DNA of 64,000 nucleotides from Tsukamurella sputi (GTDB lineage Bacteria; Actinomycetota; Actinomycetes; Mycobacteriales; Mycobacteriaceae): NCBI RefSeq assembly GCF_007858445.1, contig NZ_VIGV01000004.1, positions 124,001 to 188,000 of the forward strand, read 5' to 3'. Shown piece by piece: positions 9,557 to 18,347 of this stretch (position 1 is its first letter; each line of letters starts with the position of its first letter). The notes under the pieces were generated by a model. It saw only the letters and a program-made list of their open reading frames with translations, ran no database searches and was not told where the DNA came from. The position numbers and the translations under genes were made by a program.

Positions 9557-9834
9557 CGACGGTCCCACTTCCGCGTGCCGAGCACCCAGCGCACCGCGAG
9601 GTGCAGCGCGACGGCGCCGGTGACGATCGCGGCGAGCACCAGCGGGGGCTGCAGCAGGACCACGACGAGCGCGATGAGGACGACGGTCGCGATGATCACG
9701 GCGCCCTCGCGGGCCCGGGTCGGTGCGGGGCCGAGCCGGCACGAGTCGACGAGGAGATCGTGCAGCCCGCCGTTCGACGGTGCTGCCGGTGGATGCTCGG
9801 GGCGGTGGATGCTGTGGAGGTCGTTGGCGTTCAT
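9553..9834 (-). CDS. Small membrane protein heading the ABC/two-component operon
   Basis: 93 aa from the ATG at 9834, with GAGG about 9 bases upstream; the frame can extend to 9921 but without a good ribosome site. The second half holds two hydrophobic segments (GAVIIATVVLIALVVVLL and PPLVLAAIVTGAVALHLAV) followed by a basic tail. I recognise no family. Its stop overlaps the ATPase start, so it belongs to the operon; it may be a partner of the exporter or a sensor helper. Confidence 0.7.
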   Translation of the reverse strand: MNANDLHSIHRPEHPPAAPSNGGLHDLLVDSCRLGPAPTRAREGAVIIATVVLIALVVVLLQPPLVLAAIVTGAVALHLAVRWVLGTRKWDRR

Positions 9835-10008
9835 GAGATCAAGCCTCGCCGCGATCCGGAGCATCCAGTAGTGCCCGCTGTCAGGGGATTCCCGCAGGTT
9901 GTCATCGAATCCCGATGACATCTGTCATGTCCGTCGGGCGAGCGGACCCCGTGCGATCATGAATTCGTTACCGAATCTTTTCCCGGTTTTCGTCCGCCCG
10001 ACGGGAAA

Positions 10009-10959
10009 GTGCAGCACGCTACGGCAGTGACCGCCACGACCGAACGGGTGGAGCCATCACCCAAGACGGGGCTGGCCGCCAACCTGGTGCCCAAGGACAA
10101 CCTGCTGTTCCTGTTGTTCGTGGTGCCGAACCTGGTGCTGCTGGCCGTCTTCACCTACCGCCCGCTGATCGACAACGTGCGCCTGAGCTTCCAGGAGTGG
10201 TCGCTCGCCAGCGTGGAGCCGGCGAAGTGGATCGGCCTGGACAACTACCGCGAGTTCTTCAGCAAGGCGGAGAGCTGGCAGGTCGTCACCGTCACCCTGA
10301 TCTTCACGGTGAGCGCGGTGGTCTTCTCCATGGTGCTGGGCCTGGCGCTCGCGATGCTTCTGGACCAGAACCTCAAGGGCCGCAACCTGGTCCGCTCCGC
10401 CGTCTTCGCGCCCTTCGTGATCTCCGGCGCGGCCATCGGCGCCGCCTTCTACTTCGTCTTCAACCCGCAGTTCGGCGCGGTGGCGTCGATCCTGTCCTGG
10501 TTCGGCATCGAGAGCCCGGACTTCTACCAGAATCCGGGCTGGGCGCTGTTCCTGGTGACCTTCACCTACATCTGGAAGAACCTGGGCTACACCTTCGTCA
10601 TCTACCTCGCCGCGCTGCAGGGCCTGAACAAGGACCTCGACGAGGCGGCCGCGATCGACGGCACGCCGGCCTGGCGCAAGTTCTGGCGGGTCACGCTGCC
10701 GCAGCTGCGCCCGGCCACCTACTTCCTGTCGATCACCGTGCTGCTCAACAGTCTCCAGGTCTTCGACATCATCAACATCATGTTCCCCGCGGGTGGCCCG
10801 TCGGCCGGAACAACGACGATGGTCTTCGACATCTACTGGCAGACCTTCCGGAACCAGCGGGCGGGCTACGGCGCGACCATCGCGACGATCATGTTCCTCG
10901 TGCTGCTGATCGTGACCGTGGTACAGGTGCGCATGATGGACCGGGGGGACGACAAGTGA
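10009..10959 (+). CDS. ugpA: Ugp-type ABC importer permease UgpA
   Basis: 316-aa MalF-type permease with six membrane segments and the coupling-loop motif LDEAAAIDGTPAWRKFWRVTLPQL (EAA...G). The order permease-permease-binding protein-ATPase equals ugpA-E-B-C of M. tuberculosis, which imports glycerophosphodiesters or glycerol-3-phosphate. The start taken is the GTG at 10009, preceded by GACGGGA; a second GTG occurs 6 codons later. Assignment to Ugp rests on gene order and on the binding protein; another sugar importer remains possible. Confidence 0.82.
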   Translation: MQHATAVTATTERVEPSPKTGLAANLVPKDNLLFLLFVVPNLVLLAVFTYRPLIDNVRLSFQEWSLASVEPAKWIGLDNYREFFSKAESWQVVTVTLIFTVSAVVFSMVLGLALAMLLDQNLKGRNLVRSAVFAPFVISGAAIGAAFYFVFNPQFGAVASILSWFGIESPDFYQNPGWALFLVTFTYIWKNLGYTFVIYLAALQGLNKDLDEAAAIDGTPAWRKFWRVTLPQLRPATYFLSITVLLNSLQVFDIINIMFPAGGPSAGTTTMVFDIYWQTFRNQRAGYGATIATIMFLVLLIVTVVQVRMMDRGDDK

Positions 10960-11789
10960 GCGGATCGCCCACGGGCAGCACCGGAATGAAGGTGCTCGGG
11001 TACGCGGGCATGGCACTCACGCTGCTGCTGGTCGCGGTGCCGGTGTACTTCATCGTCATCACCTCCTTCAAGGACCGGCCCGACATCTTCGTCTCGCCCG
11101 CCACCTGGTGGCCGCCCACCTGGTACCCGAAGAACTACAGCTACGTGACGCAGGAGATCCCGTACTGGCAGTACCTGCGGAACTCGGCGATCATCACCCT
11201 GGTCACCGGATCCATCAAGTTCGTGCTGGGCGTGAGCACCGCGTACGCGCTGGTCTTCCTGCGTTTCCCGTTCAAGAAGCTGCTCTTCCTCGTGGTGATC
11301 GCGGCGCTCATGGTGCCCAACCAGATCACGGTGATCTCGAACTACGCGCTGATGGCGGACTACCGCAACACCTTCGTCGGCATCATCCTGCCGCTCGCGG
11401 GCGTGGCCTTCGGCACCTTCCTCATGCGTAACCACTTCCTCTCGCTGCCCAAGGAGATCGTGGAGGCGGCGCGCATGGACGGGGCCGGCCACCTGCGTCT
11501 GCTGTTCCGGGTGATCCTGCCCGTCTCGATCCCGACGATGGTGGCCTTCGCGGTCATCACCCTGGTGAACGAGTGGAACGAGTACCTCTGGCCGTTCCTC
11601 ATGTCGGACAACGCCGCCGTCGCGCCGCTGCCCGTCGGACTCACCCTGCTCCAGAACACCGAGCAGGGGGTGAACTGGGGGCCCGTCATGGCGGCCACCC
11701 TGCTCACCGCACTGCCGATGCTCGTCGTCTTCCTGATCCTGCAGCGGCAGATGATCAAGGGCCTGACCTCCGGCGCCGTCAAGGGCTGA
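10956..11789 (+). CDS. ugpE: Ugp-type ABC importer permease UgpE
   Basis: 277-aa MalG-type permease. An N-terminal helix is followed by five more and the coupling motif IVEAARMDGAGHLRLLFRVILP. It starts with a GTG that overlaps the ugpA stop (GTGA), so it is translationally coupled. With UgpA it forms the channel of the importer; together they should be needed for phospholipid-derived glycerophosphodiester uptake, an alternative phosphate and carbon source. Confidence 0.83.
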   Translation: MSGSPTGSTGMKVLGYAGMALTLLLVAVPVYFIVITSFKDRPDIFVSPATWWPPTWYPKNYSYVTQEIPYWQYLRNSAIITLVTGSIKFVLGVSTAYALVFLRFPFKKLLFLVVIAALMVPNQITVISNYALMADYRNTFVGIILPLAGVAFGTFLMRNHFLSLPKEIVEAARMDGAGHLRLLFRVILPVSIPTMVAFAVITLVNEWNEYLWPFLMSDNAAVAPLPVGLTLLQNTEQGVNWGPVMAATLLTALPMLVVFLILQRQMIKGLTSGAVKG

Positions 11790-11827
11790 CCGGGACCACC
11801 ACAGAAGAAACACCAAGGGAGAAACTC

Positions 11828-13144
11828 ATGGGCGACTTCACACGGCGCGGATTCCTCGTCACGGGGCTCGCGGCGACCGCGGCGGTGGCGGCGGCGTGCG
11901 CGGGCTCGGGTTCGGGCGGCGGCTCGTCGAACTCGGGGAGCGGCGGGGGCGGCGGCGACATCACGCTGCGCTTCCTCACCAACCACCCGGGCAGCTCGAA
12001 GGCCACCGAGCAGGAACTGATCTCCGCCTTCGAGAAGGCCAATGCCGGCATCAAGGTGGAGCTGCTCGACGGTGGCAAGAACTACGAGCAGGTGGCGCAG
12101 AAGTTCCAGACCTCGCTCTCCGGTGGAGAGAAGCCGGACATCGTGGTGGTCTCCGATGTCACCTGGTTCAACTTCGCGCTGAACAAGCAGATCGCCCCGC
12201 TCGACGACCTGTTCGCCGGCGCCGGGCTCAAGCCCGAGGAGTACGTCGACTCGCTGCTGGCCGATACGAAGTTCGACGGCAAGCACTACGCCGTTCCGTT
12301 CGCCCGGTCGACGCCGCTCTTCTACTACAACAAGGACGTCTGGAAGAAGGCCGGCCTCGAGGATCGCGGCCCGAAGGACTGGGACGAGTTCGCGCAGTGG
12401 GCGCCCCGCATCCAGGAGGCCATCGGCGGCGACAAGAAGGCCCTCGTGATCGCCGACGGCGAGAACTACATCGACTGGGCCTTCGAGGGCTGGAACTGGT
12501 CCAAGGGCGGGGCCTACTCCGACGGCTGGGACCTGAAGTTCACCACGCCGGAGACGATCGCGGCGGCAAACCAGCTCAAGGACGTGATCGGCAAGTGGGG
12601 GCGTGTGGTGACGACTCCGGAGAACGACTTCGGCGCCGGCCTGGCAGCGGCCACAGTGCAGTCCACGGGCTCGCTCAAGACCATCACCACCACCGCCAAG
12701 TTCGAGCTCGGTACGGCCTTCCTGCCCGGCCCGGCCGGCAAGTCCTGCCCCACCGGCGGCGCGGGCGTCGCGGTGGCCGAGGGGATTTCGGCCGAGCGCA
12801 AGGCGGCGGCCGTCAAGTTCATCGAGTTCCTGACGAACACCGCGAACACCTCGAAGTTCTCGCAGGCCACGGGCTACATGCCGGTGCGCAAGGCCGCCGT
12901 CGACGAGCCCTCGATGAAGGCCTTCATCGAGAAGAACCCGAACTTCGGCACCGCCGTCAAGCAGCTGCCGCTGACCCGCAGCCAGGACAACGCCCGCGTC
13001 TTCGTGCCGGGCGGCGGTGAGGACATCGGTAAGGCCCTGCAGCAGATCGCGACCGGCGGCGACGCCGCCGCCATCCTCGGCGCGCTGCAGAAGACCATCC
13101 AGGGCAAGATCGATTCGCAGATCAAGCCCAAGCTGCCGAAGTAA
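11828..13144 (+). CDS. ugpB: Ugp-type substrate-binding lipoprotein UgpB
   Basis: 438-aa extracellular solute-binding protein. The N terminus is a twin-arginine lipoprotein signal: TRRGFLVTG, a hydrophobic stretch, then the lipobox VAAAC with the lipid-bearing Cys at 24, followed by a Gly/Ser linker. The mature part shows the UgpB-like PFARSTPLFYYNKDVW block that lines the glycerophosphodiester pocket in this family. AAGGGAGA precedes the ATG. In M. tuberculosis UgpB (also RR-type) binds glycerophosphocholine; the same substrate is inferred here, not shown. Confidence 0.82.
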   Translation: MGDFTRRGFLVTGLAATAAVAAACAGSGSGGGSSNSGSGGGGGDITLRFLTNHPGSSKATEQELISAFEKANAGIKVELLDGGKNYEQVAQKFQTSLSGGEKPDIVVVSDVTWFNFALNKQIAPLDDLFAGAGLKPEEYVDSLLADTKFDGKHYAVPFARSTPLFYYNKDVWKKAGLEDRGPKDWDEFAQWAPRIQEAIGGDKKALVIADGENYIDWAFEGWNWSKGGAYSDGWDLKFTTPETIAAANQLKDVIGKWGRVVTTPENDFGAGLAAATVQSTGSLKTITTTAKFELGTAFLPGPAGKSCPTGGAGVAVAEGISAERKAAAVKFIEFLTNTANTSKFSQATGYMPVRKAAVDEPSMKAFIEKNPNFGTAVKQLPLTRSQDNARVFVPGGGEDIGKALQQIATGGDAAAILGALQKTIQGKIDSQIKPKLPK

Positions 13145-13190
13145 GTCCGGCACGAGCGGTTTCGTACGAACTAGGAGTGACAGGAAGACC

Positions 13191-14261
13191 ATGGCAACGG
13201 TGCGTTTCGACGGTGCGTCCGTCCAGTACCCGGGCGCCGAGCGGCCCTCGGTCAGCTCGCTCGACCTGGACATCGCCGACGGCGAGTTCGTGGTGCTGGT
13301 CGGCCCGTCGGGCTGCGGCAAGTCCACCAGCCTGCGGGCGTTGGCGGGGCTCGAGGCCGTCACCGACGGCCGGATCCTCATCGACGACGTCGACGTCACG
13401 GCGGTCTCGCCGAAGAAGCGCGACGTGGCCATGGTCTTCCAGAACTACGCGCTCTACCCGAACATGACGGTGGCGCAGAACATGGGCTTCGCGCTGCGCA
13501 ACGCCGGTGTCTCCAAGGAGGACACGGCGAAGCAGGTGGCGGAGGCCGCCGCCATGCTCGAGCTGGAGCCGCTGCTCGACCGCAAGCCCGCGCGCCTGTC
13601 CGGCGGGCAGCGGCAGCGCGTCGCCATGGGCCGCGCGATCGTGCGGCACCCCAAGGTCTTCGCGATGGACGAGCCGCTGTCGAACCTCGATGCGCGGCTG
13701 CGCGTCTCGACCCGCTCGCAGATCTCCGCGCTGCAACGCCGGCTCGGTGTCACCACTCTGTACGTGACACACGACCAGGTCGAGGCCATGACCATGGGGG
13801 ATCGGGTCGCGGTCCTCAAAGACGGTCTGCTGCAGCAGGTCGCGCCGCCGCGCGAGCTGTACGACGATCCGGTCAACACCTTCGTCGCGGGCTTCCTGGG
13901 ATCGCCCGGTATGAACCTGCTGACGGTGCCCCGCTCCGAGGCGGGCGCCGATCTCGGCGGCGCAGTGGTCCCGGTGCCGCGCACCGTCGAATCGGGGGCG
14001 ACGGTGACCGTCGGCCTGCGGCCCGAAGGCCTCGAGGTCGTCCCCGCCGGTACGCCGGGCGCGGCCAAGGGCACCGTCGCGCTGGTGGAGGAGTTGGGCG
14101 CCGAGGCGTTGGTCTACGTGAACGTCGCCGGGCAGGACAAGCCCGTGGTGGCCCGTGCCGACCGCGCGTCGACGCTCCGGGCCGGCGAGGAGACCGGCCT
14201 GGTTCCGGCGGCGGAGCACGCCCTGTTCTTCCACGCGGAGACGGGCGACCGGCTGCGCTGA
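13191..14261 (+). CDS. ugpC: Ugp-type ABC importer ATPase UgpC (MalK-like)
   Basis: 356-aa ATPase: Walker [10 protein letters not shown] at 38-46, Q-loop FQNYALYPNMTV, signature LSGGQRQRVAMGRAIV, Walker B VFAMDEPLSNLDAR, H-loop VTHDQVEAMT. A C-terminal TOBE/OB region of about 110 residues is typical of CUT1 (MalK/UgpC) ATPases. The start is the ATG at 13191 after AGGAAG; the frame opens earlier inside ugpB but without support. It energises the UgpAE channel. Confidence 0.88.
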   Translation: MATVRFDGASVQYPGAERPSVSSLDLDIADGEFVVLVGPSGCGKSTSLRALAGLEAVTDGRILIDDVDVTAVSPKKRDVAMVFQNYALYPNMTVAQNMGFALRNAGVSKEDTAKQVAEAAAMLELEPLLDRKPARLSGGQRQRVAMGRAIVRHPKVFAMDEPLSNLDARLRVSTRSQISALQRRLGVTTLYVTHDQVEAMTMGDRVAVLKDGLLQQVAPPRELYDDPVNTFVAGFLGSPGMNLLTVPRSEAGADLGGAVVPVPRTVESGATVTVGLRPEGLEVVPAGTPGAAKGTVALVEELGAEALVYVNVAGQDKPVVARADRASTLRAGEETGLVPAAEHALFFHAETGDRLR

Positions 14262-14276
14262 TCCGGCGCCGAGGCC

Positions 14277-14326
14277 TTGACAATCCAGATTATGAGAGTC
14301 ACTCTCAAATTAGAGAAACTCTCAAT
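14277..14326 (+). promoter_or_regulatory. TetR-type operator and promoter of the MFS-tetR operon
   Basis: TTGACA at 14277 is a consensus -35. Just downstream is a perfect palindrome TGAGAGT-C-ACTCTCA (14293-14307), then a second imperfect one, TAGAG-AAA-CTCTCA (14311-14324), repeating the ACTCTCAA half-site. This double site ends 14 bases before the MFS start, over the -10/+1 region, where a repressor would block transcription. The TetR regulator encoded as second gene of the operon is the natural ligand (autoregulation). Confidence 0.75.
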
Positions 14327-14340
14327 CTGGAGGTCGTGCC

Positions 14341-15867
14341 ATGCCGGAGATTCGGAAGCGGTCGCCGTGGACCGCGCTGACGGTCCTCGCGTTGGCGATG
14401 CTCGTGATCGGACTGGACACCATGGTCCTCACCGTGGCGTTGCCCTCGCTCGCCCGTGAGCTCGGTGCATCGACGACGTCGCTGCAGTGGATCACCACGT
14501 CGTATCCGCTGGCGCTCGGCGCGCTGATGATCCCGATGGGTGCCCTGGGAGACCGGGTCGGCCGGGTTCGGGTGCTCAGCGGCGCGCTGCTGGGCTTCGG
14601 CGCGGCATCCGCCCTGTGCGCGTTCGCGGGATCGACGGAGCTGCTGGTGGCCGGGCGGGTGCTGCTCGGTGTGTGCGCCGCCGCGGCGATGCCGCTCTCG
14701 ATGGGAGTCCTGCCGACGCTGTTTCCGGACAAGCGGGAGCGGGAGAAGGCGATGGGCGTGTGGATGGCGTCGTCCGCCGCCGGTATGCCGCTCGGGCCGA
14801 TCCTGGGCGGAGTCATGCTGCAGCACTTCTGGTGGGGGTCGGTGTTCCTGATCAACGTGCCGATCGCCGCGGTGGCCGCAGTCGCGGTGTGGCGGATGAT
14901 CCCGGAGTCGAAGGCGGAGAACCCCGCCGGCCTCGACATCCCCGGAATTATCACGTGCGTCGTCGGTTTCGGCGCGCTGGTCTGGGCATTCACCGAAGCG
15001 GGACAGCACGGGTGGACCTCGGCGCGGTTCCTCGGGCTGCTCGCGATCGCGATCGTCGGCCTTGCGCTGTTCGTGTGGCGGGAGCTGACCGCGGCGCGGC
15101 CGCTCGTGCGGCTCACCCTGCTGCGCCGGCCCGGCTTTCTCGCCGGAACGGTCCTCGCCTCGGCCACCATGCTGCTGCTCGCCAGCTCGGTGTTCCAGCT
15201 CTCGCAGGTGTTCTCGGTTCTGTTCCAGGCGGATTCGCTGGGCATCGGTGCACGGCTGCTGCCGGTGATCGCGGGCATCCTGGTGGGCGCGCGCGGTGGA
15301 CCGGCCCTGGTGCGGCGGTTCGGTCGCCGTGCGGTGGCCGCTGTCTCGATCGGTCTGCTCGCCGTGACGTTCGCGATCGAGGCCCTCCGCCCCGAGGGGC
15401 CGTTCTGGGTGTACTCGGTGACGACGGTGCTCCTGGGTCTCGGCCTCGGCGGGGTCATGCCGCTCGTGATGTCGATGGCGATGGGCGACCTCGATGCGGA
15501 CGACGCCGGCGCGGGATCTGCGCTGATGCAGTCGATCCGGCAGATCTCCTCGGCACTGGGCGTGGCCGTCTTCGGTTCCGTCGTGACCGCCGCGTACGGC
15601 GCGCGACTGGCCACCGTCGGTCTGCCCGAGGGCCTGGAGCGCCTGGCGCGGGAGAACCCCGTCGTGGGAGTGCCGGCCGTACGGACGCTCGATCCCGGCG
15701 CCGTGGACGGCGTACTGGCCGCGTACGGCCACGGACTCGCCGTCGCCGCCGTCGTCGGGGTGGCGCTGTCCGTCGTGGTGTTGGCGCTGTGCCGGATGAT
15801 TCCGGCAGAATCGGGGGATGAGCGAGACGAGGCGGAGCGCGGTGCCGCAGCAGCTCGGCCTGCGTGA
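14341..15867 (+). CDS. MFS drug-efflux transporter (DHA2 family)
   Basis: 508-aa inner-membrane proton antiporter with about 14 hydrophobic segments. The motif A-like loop GALGDRVGRVR lies between helices 2 and 3, and motif C-like GMPLGPILGG in helix 5, both markers of drug exporters. GGAGG precedes the ATG. It ends inside the downstream tetR gene (50-base overlap). Expression is probably induced when an effector releases the TetR repressor from the palindromic site just upstream; the drug is unknown. Confidence 0.9.
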   Translation: MPEIRKRSPWTALTVLALAMLVIGLDTMVLTVALPSLARELGASTTSLQWITTSYPLALGALMIPMGALGDRVGRVRVLSGALLGFGAASALCAFAGSTELLVAGRVLLGVCAAAAMPLSMGVLPTLFPDKREREKAMGVWMASSAAGMPLGPILGGVMLQHFWWGSVFLINVPIAAVAAVAVWRMIPESKAENPAGLDIPGIITCVVGFGALVWAFTEAGQHGWTSARFLGLLAIAIVGLALFVWRELTAARPLVRLTLLRRPGFLAGTVLASATMLLLASSVFQLSQVFSVLFQADSLGIGARLLPVIAGILVGARGGPALVRRFGRRAVAAVSIGLLAVTFAIEALRPEGPFWVYSVTTVLLGLGLGGVMPLVMSMAMGDLDADDAGAGSALMQSIRQISSALGVAVFGSVVTAAYGARLATVGLPEGLERLARENPVVGVPAVRTLDPGAVDGVLAAYGHGLAVAAVVGVALSVVVLALCRMIPAESGDERDEAERGAAAARPA

Positions 15868-16513
15868 GCGCAAGAAGCTCAAGACCCGGACCGAGCTGCG
15901 CAGGGCGGCCTACGAGCTGTTCCGGAAGCAGGGCTTCGACGAGACGACGGTCGCCCAGATCGCCGACGCCGCCGAGGTCTCCCAGGCCACGTTCTTCCGG
16001 TACTTCGCCACGAAGGAGGCGCTGATCCTGGAGGACGACTACGACGCGATCCTGCTCGCCAACGTCCCCCCGATCGACCCGTCGAAGAACCTGCCCGCCC
16101 AGATCCTGCGCGGCGGTGCGGACCAGTTCGAATCGCTCGACCGCGACGCGCAGGAGACGGAGATGGAGCGCGGCAGGCTGCTGTATTCGTCACCGTCACT
16201 GCGTGCCGCGCAGGCGCGCGACCTCGAGGCCACGATGGTCGCGATGGAGGACGCGATCGTCGAGCAGGCCACGGGACCCGTCGATCGGCTGGCGGTGCGC
16301 GCCGCCGTCGGCGCCGTGGTGGGCGCGATCAGCGCGCTCGCTCGCGACGATCCGACGATGATCGGCGTGGTGCCGGATTCGATGCGGGCAGTGGCGGATC
16401 TGTTCGAAGCGGGCCTGCCGATCGGCGCGAACGCGGAGGCAGGGCGATGGGGTGCGCTGCGGGACGCTCTCGCAGGAACCGTCGACGATCCGCCGTCGAC
16501 CGGTGCAGGCTGA
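15818..16513 (+). CDS. TetR/AcrR-family transcriptional regulator
   Basis: 231-aa repressor with an N-terminal helix-turn-helix (about residues 20-62: RRAAYELFRKQGFDETTVAQIADAAEVSQATFFRYF, family hallmark) and a helical ligand-binding C terminus. It overlaps the 3' end of the MFS gene by 50 bases, so it is co-transcribed, and likely binds the palindromes upstream of that gene. Its last 185 bases are overlapped in antisense by the glycosyltransferase gene. Confidence 0.9.
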   Translation: MSETRRSAVPQQLGLRERKKLKTRTELRRAAYELFRKQGFDETTVAQIADAAEVSQATFFRYFATKEALILEDDYDAILLANVPPIDPSKNLPAQILRGGADQFESLDRDAQETEMERGRLLYSSPSLRAAQARDLEATMVAMEDAIVEQATGPVDRLAVRAAVGAVVGAISALARDDPTMIGVVPDSMRAVADLFEAGLPIGANAEAGRWGALRDALAGTVDDPPSTGAG

Positions 16514-17600
16514 GCATCGTCCGCACCGCGCGGTCCCACGTGTACTCCTCGGCGCAGGCCCGTGCCACCTCGCTGCGGTCGCCGCGGTCGAGGACCGTGC
16601 GCACCGCAGCCGCGAACGCCGTTCCGGTGTCGGCAGCGGGCAGTCCGCAGTCCCCACGCGCGACGGCGGCGAGGGCGGAGTTGCGCGACACCACGATCGG
16701 CGTGCCGGAGGCGAGCGCCTCCATCGCGCTGAGGCCGAAGGTCTCGTGCGGGCCCGGGCAGATCGCGACGTCCGCGGACGCCAGGAGGTCGGCGAGCGCG
16801 TCGCGGTCCGCGAGGTGTCCGGTGAAGGCGACGGGCAGTCCCGCTGCCTGCCTGCGCAGTTCGTCGGCCATCGCCCCGTCGCCCGCGATGACCAGGCGCG
16901 CACGGACACCGTCGGCGACGAGTGCGCGGACGACCTCGATCCCGCGGGCCGGGTGCTTCTCCATCGACAGTCGGCAGGACTGCACGAGGAGGACGTCCGC
17001 ACCGTCCGACCATCGCTCCCGAGCCTGCGGCGTGGCCCGATCCGGGCGGAAGGTCGCGAGGTCGACGCCGAGCGGGACGGTCTCGACGTTGGGCGCCTGC
17101 ACGCGCGCGAACTCCTCGCCGGCGAAGGCCGTGGTGCAGACGACGGTGTCGTAGCTGCGCGCGGTGCCGAGGTTCGCGACGTCGGCGGCCCAGGTCGCGA
17201 CGCGCGGCGGTGCCCCCAACTCGATCATCCGGTCGAGGCGCTCGTGGCTGATCATGATCGAGCCGATGCCGTGCGCCTTGGCCCACGGGCCCATTCCGCG
17301 GAGGGTGAGACGGTCGGAGACCTCGAGGCTGTCGGCGCCGAGGCGGGGCAGCAACCGACGGACGAGGACGGGACTGGCGGCGCGGTAGCCCTCCACCTTG
17401 AAGAACTTGCGACCCGGGACCGTGATCCGGCGGACGCCGGAGTCGAGCACCTCGTCGGCGTGCTCGCGGCCCGCCACGACGAGGGTGACGGCGTGCCCGT
17501 GGGCGACGTACCCCGCGCCGAGCTGGTCGACGGCGGTCCGCAGGCCGCCCGATCGGGGCCCGTAGAAGTTCGCCAGCTGGACGATGTGCATCGGCTGCAT
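16329..17600 (-). CDS. Glycosyltransferase, GT4 family
   Basis: 423 aa with a GT-B fold pattern: N-terminal FYGPRSGGLRTAV loop (acceptor side) and C-terminal donor-binding HETFGLSAMEALASGTPIVVS with the E-x7-E motif. GT4 enzymes of these bacteria build phosphatidylinositol mannosides, lipomannan or other glycolipids; the exact acceptor is not readable. The conserved domain ends near residue 370. The last ~50 residues are Arg/Pro/Ser-rich and read through the complement of tetR, so they may be an unselected extension after loss of an earlier stop. Start ATG at 17600, or 17591. Confidence 0.85.
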   Translation of the reverse strand: MQPMHIVQLANFYGPRSGGLRTAVDQLGAGYVAHGHAVTLVVAGREHADEVLDSGVRRITVPGRKFFKVEGYRAASPVLVRRLLPRLGADSLEVSDRLTLRGMGPWAKAHGIGSIMISHERLDRMIELGAPPRVATWAADVANLGTARSYDTVVCTTAFAGEEFARVQAPNVETVPLGVDLATFRPDRATPQARERWSDGADVLLVQSCRLSMEKHPARGIEVVRALVADGVRARLVIAGDGAMADELRRQAAGLPVAFTGHLADRDALADLLASADVAICPGPHETFGLSAMEALASGTPIVVSRNSALAAVARGDCGLPAADTGTAFAAAVRTVLDRGDRSEVARACAEEYTWDRAVRTMLSLHRSTADRRRFLRERPAAHPIALPPRSRRSAGPLRTDPPLPASNPAPRRSSSDRRERAR

Positions 17601-17701
17601 GCCGCCAGGCTGCCCGCGGGGACGGTCGTGGGGGTGAACGGGCGGAATCCGCTGGACGAACTGTATGAACTTGTCGGTCGACAGGAGCAGAATCTACAGG
17701 C

Positions 17702-18118
17702 ATGACCGTACGCCTGAACCCCTACATCAGCTTCTCCGACAACGCCCGCGAGGCGCTCGAGTTCTACCGCGACGTCTTCGGTGGTGAGCTCGAGATCTCC
17801 ACCTTCGAGGGTATGCCGCCCGAGATGCTCTCCGATCCCGCCGACGCCACCAAGGTGATGCACGGCTACCTCTCCACGCCGGACGGCTTCTCCCTCATGT
17901 GCGCCGATACGCCGAAGGGGATGCCGCGGAACGTCGGTGACGACGTCTCCATCTCCTTGTCCGGTGACGACCTGGCGAAGCTCACCGGGTGGTGGGAGAA
18001 GCTGTCCGCCAGCGGCTCCGTCACCGTCCCGTTCGTCCAGGCGCCCTGGGGTGACACCTTCGGCATGTGCGTCGACAAGTTCGGCATCCACTGGATGGTC
18101 AACGCCGCGGGCGCGTAG
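17702..18118 (+). CDS. VOC-family protein, PhnB/glyoxalase-like
   Basis: 138-aa cytosolic protein with the PhnB-like vicinal-oxygen-chelate fold pattern: NPYISFSDNAREALEFYRDVFGGE at the N terminus and the WGDTFGMCVDKFGIHWMVN strand pair at the C terminus. Family members bind metals and small ligands; many have no known reaction. Transcribed alone, just upstream of tRNA-Lys. Confidence 0.85.
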   Translation: MTVRLNPYISFSDNAREALEFYRDVFGGELEISTFEGMPPEMLSDPADATKVMHGYLSTPDGFSLMCADTPKGMPRNVGDDVSISLSGDDLAKLTGWWEKLSASGSVTVPFVQAPWGDTFGMCVDKFGIHWMVNAAGA

Positions 18119-18148
18119 CGGTGGGCCGCTGATATCCTTCTCCGCGGC

Positions 18149-18222
18149 GCCCCCCTAGCTCAATTGGTCAGAGCAGTGGACTTTTAATCCATTGGTTGTG
18201 GGTTCGAGTCCCACGGGGGGTA
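18149..18222 (+). tRNA. tRNA-Lys (anticodon UUU)
   Basis: 74-base cloverleaf. The acceptor GCCCCCC pairs with GGGGGGT, and the T arm is GTGGG-TTCGAGT-CCCAC. The anticodon loop is CTTTTAA with anticodon TTT, on a TGGA/TCCA stem. No CCA is encoded. A possible -10 TATCCT lies at 18133. Confidence 0.95.
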
Positions 18223-18347
18223 CAAATTCTCCCGGTGCGCCCGTGCTGGCGGTTGGATACAAGCCCGCCGATGTACGAGGAACGCCTCACACCTGGAACG
18301 CGCCGGCCGGCATTGTCCGCTGTGGTATTGGTGGCGGTGTGCAGCCG

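Noticed and set aside
14305-15882. 525-codon minus-strand frame opposite the MFS gene
   Set aside because: His/Arg/Gln-rich shadow with no motif; the plus strand is a clear transporter with operator and ribosome site.
18149-18222. tRNA-Lys as an attachment site for an integrated element
   Set aside because: No integrase nearby and no partial tRNA copy seen downstream.
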